The notes under the pieces: generated by a model | Told to the model about the DNA's origin: nothing | The model's input: only the letters and a program-made list of their open reading frames with translations | Databases searched by the model: none | Position numbers and translations under genes: made by a program | Shown here: positions 57,486 to 64,000 of the stretch, piece after piece | Layout: each line of letters opens with the position of its first letter | Position numbering within the stretch: position 1 is the first letter of the stretch | NCBI GenBank assembly: GCA_014058105.1 | Contig: JACGCM010002890.1 | Coordinates: forward strand, 372,001 to 436,000 | DNA: 64,000 bases | Origin: Kingdonia uniflora | Lineage: Eukaryota > Streptophyta > Magnoliopsida > Ranunculales > Circaeasteraceae | Direction of reading: 5' to 3'

Positions 57486-58085
57486 GTGTTTGGAAAAGAT
57501 AAAAACGGTTACATAAGGGGATTTGGTGATATGTCCAGTGCCGAATTGGAGAGTACTCTACCTTTTAGAAAGAAGCTTGCAAATGAAAAAGTGACAAACA
57601 TGAATTTACAATCTCAATTGAAGTCTCTGTTTGAGACCAATGCGCGAAAGCAACTTGAAGAGAGGTTCACATTATTCAAATCTCGGGATTCACCTCGTGA
57701 GTCACAAAAACGTAGTACTTCTGACATCGAAACATCATCTCAGGTATTGACTTATATATTATTTATCATATGATTACTCATCATAAATTATCATGTTATT
57801 ATATTTGAATGCTTATATGCATTTTTCATTATCTGTAGAGTGGGTGATCACCCTTTGCTAACGCATATCATCCATGCATGCCGGTTCCGCCAAGGTCATG
57901 CGAGTTATTAGACTGATATGGTGTTATAGTTGCTTATGGAACTCTTCAGCAAGGTGGAAGAGCTTCACGCAATTTCTATAATATAGTAATATATGAGATA
58001 GTTTATGTAATAGAAGATGGACCCCTTGAGGATGTTGTCGTTGGTGAGATCATAACTTGGAAGAAAAATTGTACCATGTTTATTT
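57486..58085 (+). pseudogene. TNPA-like (Transposase_24 type) protein, C-terminal exons
   Basis: Exon 1 (57486-57742), after the acceptor ATACAG, reads VFGKDKNGYIRGFGDMSSAE, then LANEKVTNMNLQSQL and ends SSQ before a GTATTG donor-like site. The phrase VFGxDxxGxxRGxG followed by a predicted coiled-coil is typical of plant En/Spm accessory proteins. Exon 2 (about 57840-58085) has YGVIVAYGTLQQGG and VVVGEIITWKK. A stop (TGA) interrupts exon 2 at about 57915. These proteins bind the subterminal repeats seen at both ends of the element. Confidence 0.6.
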
Positions 58086-58812
58086 GATTAATGTATGTTA
58101 CTTCTTTTATGCATAATTGAAAACTATTTGGAAACATACTTTTGGATATTTTTAATAATATAGTTTATTTTGGAATAATTTTGTTTAATTCTAAAGTATA
58201 TTGTAAGAGCATTATCTGGGTGAATGGAAAAATCTAGTTTTCCATTCAATTAAAAAAAAGGTATTTGTTCTCAAAAATGACATATTTGTAAGTCGTGTAT
58301 GTTTAATTTTAAATGTCATTTTCTTATATAATGACAGAAAAAGCTAGACATACAATTGTTGGATCTCTTAAAGAACGACATATATATGTTGTTGTTTTAT
58401 AAATTCACGACATAAAAATCAACATATATTATTGTCGCTTTTATTCATAAAAAGTGAAATATATTTTTGTCATTTATTTTTAAACTAAACGAGTTTTATC
58501 TCATTGAAACGACATAAAGAGCGACACATATAATTGTCGTATTTTTTTTATAAATAACGACATATTTATATGTCGTTAAAATACGGCATTTAAAACTGTC
58601 GGTAACAATAACGACTCCATTTTTGCGACAGTTGTTAGTGACATAATATAAGTCGTTAATCAAGCAATAATGACATTTATGTCTGTCGCTAATAGCCATT
58701 TTTCACGTAGTATAAGTATGATAAACAAGGACAGAGAAAAAAAAATGAAAATGCATAAGCTTCTAGTTTTGTTTACCATGCAAAAGGAAATATAACTCAG
58801 AGATCGTACAGA

Positions 58813-61800
58813 GTGAGTCATCATGAGTATGGGAAGGTCAGGATTGGGAGAAAAAATATATTACAAAATGAGGGGAGTTGTAATGATGGAAAAGTTGTTT
58901 TATTGAAAAGGTACAAGGCATTTGACATGGAGACTCGAAAGGACGCCTCGGTTCTGGAATCGAGGACGGTTCGTGCGAAGAGTAATAAATACCAGCCACT
59001 TGAGAGAGATAGGATAAATAGTTTTTCTTCGTCACCAATCAAACGTTTTACAACTTTAAAAAATTTGGAGAGCACTCAGAAAAATAGACAAAAGATCAGG
59101 GGATTCGAAAAAGAGTTATCCAAAGGTGATAAACGGTTGAAGAGGGCAAAAGATTCTGGATCTCGTAGGTGGTAATACAGCAGCGTTGTGAGGGGAAGGC
59201 TTGACTCTACTGCCGATTCTCATTCCGATACTGAAGGTTAGTAGAGATGTATGCGATATATGTTGAGGTATTTCTATATGTTAAAGATATATGTTATACA
59301 TAAACGATTGATTAGAGACATATGTTGAAGATATATATATATATATACATAGATGGAAGAATGATAAATACCTTAACCTGTATGTAGGTTGAGCGTGAGA
59401 GGCATCTGTCTAGGTCAAAAACGTGCCTGTAGAATTTGTTTTTAAGATGGGTAGTTTGTCTATTAATGAGGTATCGACCTCTGGTCGAGGAAGTAGGATT
59501 GGAACAATTCCCGGGTTTCCCTGGCCAATTAGTATCTTATCCTCCGGGTTCTAGTGCCTTTAGAGAGTTTTATAAAGCCATGGCAGCTGTAGGAGGGAAG
59601 TGGGGCAATTGTGTAGAGTTTGTCGGTAGGCAGTTTAGGGGTTGTATGGTAGCGGAGGGGGAAGAGTAATTTTATCTACTAGCAGATTTGGAAGTAGAAA
59701 AACAAGATAGGGGTATAGAGGAATCGATATCGTTAGAATATTTCAATGGGGATGTTCGTAGTGATCTCTCAGAGGGTTTTTTGTGTTACCTATCTCAATT
59801 AGAGTATGGGTTGAGCCTACCCCTTACCAATTTGGCGAAGGGGATTATGAATGTAATTGGGGCATGTCCTGTTCAATTGAACAGGAATATGTGGGTGGTA
59901 ATAACCGTGTGTGACCATCTGAATGAAAAATGGGAAAGGGAGGAAAAGGTGAGGAGAATAACCCCTGAGGACATTTTATAGTTTTATGGGGTGAAGAATT
60001 ATAAGGCCAGTGGGGGGTCTTATTTTTATGCGAGCGCAACTCAGCGTCATTTTTTCAATTTGAATTTAGCAGATCGAACCTGGTATGACAACATCATATG
60101 GATGAAGGGTAATTATCTTCAAAGAGATGACAAAGAACTTTTGGACCTTCGGTTTAGATCTGTAAAGCAAAGTAAGTATAGAAATGCATAGATAGAATTA
60201 TTGTTACGTTTTGCTGACAATTGTAGTTAATAGTAAAAATGTGTTATTACAGGTGTAAAGTATACAGTGAAAAAGAAGGAATCCCTGTTGGATGAAGTTA
60301 CGGAGGAGGAGACTGAACTCGAACTTGTGTTGGAGGGACTCAGCCTGAGTAGAAAAAATAGGGTTGATAGTAGGTCGAACAAGGCTAGAAAGGCGCAGTC
60401 TACCAAATCGATGGCGAGGGTTGATGAAGGAAAAAGGCAAGTAAGTGGTGAGGAGGTTTGAACTAATCCTTCCAAGACTCCTGGAACTGGCAGTTTGGCT
60501 CAGCCGAATCCTGTCAAGCTGAGCAAAGTAGCTCTAAAGTATCCGAAGAAACATATGCTAAAGGCCATGCCGGCCTCTGGTACCATTGGAAGTGGTAAGG
60601 TTATGAAAGATAAGAGGAGGAGGGTTGAACCCCCAGGGGATTCAGGAGAGAAGGTCGCTGTGGGGTGATCTACTGTGGTGGACGACCTCAAAGAGGTCGA
60701 GGAAAGGGCTAGGTTGGCAGTTCTCCAAGGTGAGGAAGACACGAGCAAGATGGTAGGTTTTTATCATAAAGAAATGTTTAATATACTTCGAGCTAATCAC
60801 TGAGATTGATGTAATTTTTGCAGGTTGCTCGTCTTTTTAAGGGGATATGGCTCGGTATAGAGGAAGAAAAAAGCGAGCTAAAAAAGGTAAATGTCAAGCT
60901 GGAAAAAGAATTAGCTTGATCCAGGACAGACGCTCTGAAAGAAGTTAGGCAGCTGAAGGCTTCGCATGCCGTGGCGATTGGTCAGCTGCAGGTAGGGACA
61001 AAGGCCAATCTTGATGAAATGGTCGAGGAGCGTGACAGACTAGGGCGTTATTTGATGCTAAAAGGCTATTCTGAGGAGAAGGCGGACACCTATGTTGAGG
61101 AAGAAGATAAGGAGGAAGCAGAAGCGGTGGGGATCATGGACGGTCTGGATGGTGTTTCCCGCCAAACGGTGCTCAACAATCAAGGGGATAACGTTGAGCT
61201 CCCAGAAGGTGGTAGTGAGAAGGTAGGGTAGACACGTGTGTTTGTATAAGTACTTGTAAGTTTTTTGAATTGTGTGTGGGGAAGAAACTTCTGTAGATTG
61301 ACTTTTCTTTATATACCTTTTGTAGGTAACTAGTTAGAGAGATGAGCCTCAGAATAAATGACCTAGAGTCTGGACTTGCCAAGGAAAGAGAGACCTCTAA
61401 AGCCTTGTTGTCTGTGCAAGCGGGGCTGTAGGTTAGATCAAAATAGGTTTTTTAACTTTCATGTTATACCAACGTTAAGTTATTTAGTAAATAGGATAGA
61501 AATGCATTGTAAAAATCCAATGTTATTAATACAGAGTAATATATTGAAACTATGTACCTTGTACGTAGAAAGAAGATTCATAAAGTGTTCATCTGATAAT
61601 GAAATCCAAACTTTTAGTCTAAAAGTATTTGGAAGCAGATGTTCATAAATCACATAGTCTCTTAGAAATGTAGTATGTATATATTCAAAGGCTTCCATGA
61701 ATCGAACTGTACTAAAACTTGTTATGCTTCCCAGGACAAATTAGATTTATCTCGCTCACGTGAGGACAATGTACTCAGGTGTAATCGGGAATTTGTAGAG

Positions 61801-63087
61801 CAGTTCGATAGGATGAAGGAGGCGAACATGAACAGAGAAGATCAATACGTAAAAGTGCATTTCAGACTTGTGAAGCTGACCCAGGCCATTTCTGACCTGA
61901 CCCTTCAGGTCAAAGAGAAAGATTCTGAGATAACGAAGGGATTAAAAGAGCTATCTGAGGTAACAGAATGTGCCGAGAAGCTTTAAGGTAAAGTTGACGT
62001 ATTGGTTGTGAAAGATAAGTAGGTCGACACGGCTCAATACCGTATTCAGGCGCTGGAACAATCAGAGGAATGATTTCGATATGATCTTCATAACTGTAGG
62101 AACGAGCTGGAGAAAATGAGACAAAAATTCGTCGAAAAGGATGACAAGCTGAGGGTAGCTCGAGAAAATCAATTAGCTTCGGAAGCCGTAGCTAAATATT
62201 TGCAAACAGTTCTCCCCGCTAAGGATATGGAATTCTGAGAAATTTAACGAAGATGCAACGACTTAAACGAGAGGATTGCACGACTTAAAGCCGAGCTGGC
62301 GCAAGCCATTGCTCATGCCAAGAAAGCCGAGGCTAGAGAGTGTTTAGGGGGAAGTAGAACTGAGATTAAGGCTCCTTTAGTTTGATGGGATGTAGTTAGT
62401 CTCTCAGGTCGAATTAGAGAGCTAGAGAGTGACGTATCTCGTATCCAGGAGCATGTCCATAAGGGAAATGTGAATTTGAAGAAATGCCAGCATAAGCTGG
62501 ATGCTGTTCTTTTCTGTGAGAAGGTTCTGGAAGGGGAGATCAAAGCAAAGGAATCGCTGGTAAAGAGGAAAGAAGAATTATTGAAAGATATGCCAGTTAG
62601 AGAAGAGTTGAACGTAGAAATTGGGAGACTTCGTGCACAGGTTACAGATTTAGATGCCATGAACCTTGCTGAATCAGCGAAGTATATAAACAAGTTGGAA
62701 GAAAATGTAATCTATCATGTTAAAGTCGATGCGGAAATGACTGATCTGAAGAACGAGTACACTAGGTTAAAATCATGCCTTGAGAGGTTGAGAGCAAGAT
62801 TTGTAATAATAGTAGTACCTGATGCGTCACAATATAACCTATTAAGGGTGATTGTTGCATATTTTATAAAGGAAGTAAAAAGAATTGAGTCATAACGAGA
62901 TACCTTGTTCAAAACTTTGTCGGATATGGGATGTATCTGTGGAGCTAAGATAGATCGAGGGAACTGTCTAGGCATCGTGGAGACCCAAGTGGGCCCTCAA
63001 ACTGTTGAATTGATAGAACAAGGTAGAGTTGTTGTGGCCTGCAAACTGAAAACTCGACCTCTTAATGTGGGGGGGGGGCACTGTTAA
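58813..63087 (+). pseudogene. Antisense coiled-coil ORF of the Tat element, multi-exon, decayed
   Basis: Lies opposite in strand to the Tat pol. The N-terminal part (58813-59175) is basic and Ser-rich. A globular domain follows (59500-60165): GFPGQLVSYPPGSSAFREFY, LTNLAKGIMNVIGACPVQLN, and SYFYASATQRHFFNLNLADR, similar in layout to the plant 'putative gypsy type transposon' (Transposase_28) family. Candidate introns: 60171-60251 (GTAAGT...ACAG), 60753-60823, 61222-61326 and about 61428-61733. The C-terminal 60% is heptad-rich coiled coil (ERDRLGRYLMLKGYSEEKAD; LKKCQHKLDAVLFCEKVLEG; LNVEIGRLRAQVTDLDAMNL). At least six in-frame stops (for example near 59667, 59979, 60459, 60666, 60918 and 61984) show decay. 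Function of this family is unknown. Confidence 0.6.
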
Positions 63088-63092
63088 AACTC
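63066..63092 (+). other. G10 tract followed by TGTTAAAAC
   Basis: GTGGGGGGGGGGCACTGTTA resembles a plus-strand polypurine tract with an LTR start at 63082. No second LTR copy supports this, and pol at the right edge is on the other strand, so I read it as the low-complexity end of the antisense ORF (NVGGGHC). Confidence 0.3.
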
Positions 63093-63149
63093 AATCAGCA
63101 GAAAAGAATCCTTTGTAATATGAATTTGACCTGAAAATAAATAGTATTT

Positions 63150-63650
63150 GTTATAGACACATTGAAATAGATGAAAGCTAGTATGACCATTGCCTTATCT
63201 TGTGTTTGGTGGGGTCTTTGATATAAAACATTTTTTTTACTTTTGTTTTAATAGCAGAAATGGGTTGAGTTAAACCAAGTTGAAACTTGATTTGAACTAT
63301 AGGAATGTCACAAACATATTGAAAGAGATGAAAGCTAGTATGACATTTTCCTTATCTTATGCCTGGTTGAGTCTTTGATATGAAACAAGTTTCTACACTT
63401 ACTAAAATCGCAGAGATATAAAGAGTCAGCTAAACCAAGTGTTATCCTTGATCCAGCCTATGGAAATGATCCAAACAAGTTGAAAAAGATGAAGACTGGC
63501 ATTACCCTTACTTTATCTCTTGTTTGGCTAAATTTTTGATATGGAATAAGTTTCTACACTTGCTACAATCGCAGAGATATAGTAAAAGAAGCCAATTAAG
63601 TGATATCTTTGATTGAACTTGGAAAAGATTGATTGTAAGCTAGTATTATC
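63150..63650 (+). repeat. About 160-bp tandem repeat, three copies
   Basis: ATGAAAGCTAGTATGAC starts at 63171 and 63328, and a variant ATGAAGACTGGCATTAC at 63489, giving periods of 157 and 161. A weaker fourth copy follows (AAGCTAGTATTATC at about 63637). Each unit also has CTTATCTTGTGTTTGG-, TTTGATATGAAACAAG- and CGCAGAGATATA-like words. Tandem repeats between pol and the antisense ORF are a known feature of Tat elements. Confidence 0.85.
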
Positions 63651-63813
63651 TATGCTTTAATCTGAAGAATACGGACGAATGTTTGTGAAGAGAATGACAT
63701 TATTCAAAAAACTTTTATTGATAAGTTTAAAATTTATATTGGATAGAGATAAGAATCTCACTTTTGGAATTAAAAGACAAAAGGCGAACAATAGAAATGG
63801 AGTAGTAAGACGC

Positions 63814-63955
63814 CTAACGATAGTACCATTTCAGTTGTCTAGTATTCCAAGGATTTGAAATGGGGATTCCATCTTCTGTCATGAGATAGCATGATCACAG
63901 GCCTGAGAGACCTGTGATAATGAATGGACCTTCCCAATTGTCGGATAATTTTTAA
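63814..63955 (-). pseudogene. Tat integrase C-terminal end
   Basis: On the minus strand: KLSDNWEGPFIITGLSGL, one TGA stop, then SCYLMTEDGIPISNPWNTRQ and LKWYYR before the terminal stop at 63814-63816. The WEGPF...D-G-x-P...WN-x-x-x-L-K-x-Y-Y pattern is the standard end of Ty3-gypsy pol in Tat-type elements. It fixes the orientation of the element at the right edge and the position of the pol stop codon. The rest of pol lies beyond the window. Confidence 0.75.
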
Positions 63956-64000
63956 GCATGAGGCTCTTTGTGATGTTGAAGAATTTATCTGAGGACGAGA

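Larger units (their letters stand above)
53117..58712. mobile_element. CACTA-like transposon 2, with nested LINE
   Basis: The left terminus TACTACGTGAAAAAGGCTTA (53117) and the right one read inward, TACTACGTGAAAAATGGCTA, are near-identical. The subterminal regions (53140-53290 and 58250-58700) are dense in CGACA/TGTCGTT motifs. The flanking triplets are TAC and TAA, so the target duplication is imperfect. A TNPA-like gene end is present at 57486-58085 (+). The same terminus occurs at 689. No TNP2-like transposase is seen. The C of the CACTA signature is T at both ends. Confidence 0.75.
47781..64000 (-). mobile_element. Tat-lineage Ty3-gypsy element (-), runs off the window
   Basis: The 3' LTR is 47781-48330, with the polypurine tract beside it at 48331-48342. 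At the right edge the integrase C-terminus lies on the minus strand (63814-63955). Between them is a plus-strand, multi-exon coiled-coil ORF, the layout known for Tat elements such as Retand and Grande, which carry an antisense ORF between pol and the 3' LTR. Tandem repeats separate the two. Nested inside are a Tekay-like LTR (to 51321) and a CACTA element with a LINE (53117-58712). Excluding these, about 8 kb of the Tat element is in view. The assignment joins features over nested insertions, so the middle part is inference. Confidence 0.7.

Noticed and set aside
63066..64000. Plus-strand LTR starting at 63082 after a G10 tract
   Set aside because: No second copy or primer site supports it, and the integrase end at 63814 is on the minus strand of what looks like the same element.

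Overview
The window is nuclear DNA of a flowering plant, most likely a eudicot: A+T-rich, intron-bearing gene fragments, a plant-only SUPERMAN-type zinc-finger gene, a terpene synthase relic, and the usual plant transposon lineages (MULE, CACTA, Ty1-copia, Ty3-gypsy Athila/Tekay/Tat, LINE, pogo-type MITE). About nine tenths is transposon-derived. Only one host gene looks intact: a single-C2H2 zinc-finger repressor at 42274-42975 (+). Two host pseudogenes are clear: a terpene synthase (7119-8640, -) and a site-1 protease SBT6.1 fragment (37731-39686, +). No tRNA, rRNA or CRISPR was seen.

Layout. 1-689: right end of a CACTA-like element. 690-7118: Mutator-like element with a decayed MURA transposase (+) and a GRF-type zinc-finger gene (-); its right terminus lies inside the last exon of the terpene synthase pseudogene. 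9490-11576: two truncated copia elements side by side in opposite orientation. 11577-32344: a three-level nest. An old Tekay-like gypsy element (-) has its 5' LTR split by a 17.7-kb CACTA element (14239-31902, matching TIRs, ACT target duplication), and that CACTA is itself split by an Athila gypsy element (14342-24994, -) with two LTRs. The CACTA also holds a LINE piece and a possibly mitochondrial-like stretch.

32345-45039: a copia element with a nearly whole polyprotein but an in-frame hole in its integrase (33046-37553), the SBT6.1 pseudogene, an LTR related to one 28.7 kb to the left, a 174-bp pogo-type MITE, the zinc-finger gene, and a degenerate local duplication with a C/CA microsatellite.

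44420-64000: a second nest. A Tork/TNT1-like copia (-) is interrupted in gag by a Tat-lineage gypsy element (-) whose 3' LTR (47781-48330) and polypurine tract are in view and whose pol runs off the right edge. Between LTR and pol the Tat element carries a long, multi-exon, coiled-coil reading frame on the opposite (+) strand, plus about 160-bp tandem repeats. Inside it sit a Tekay-type LTR without its element and a second CACTA element (53117-58712), which in turn holds a rearranged LINE.

I see no convincing new host pathway. The most unusual observations are the decayed antisense coiled-coil ORF of the Tat element, the shared TTCGAA-type motif array in the promoter regions of two unrelated LTRs, the deleted but in-frame copia integrase, and the datable insertion order given by the nests.
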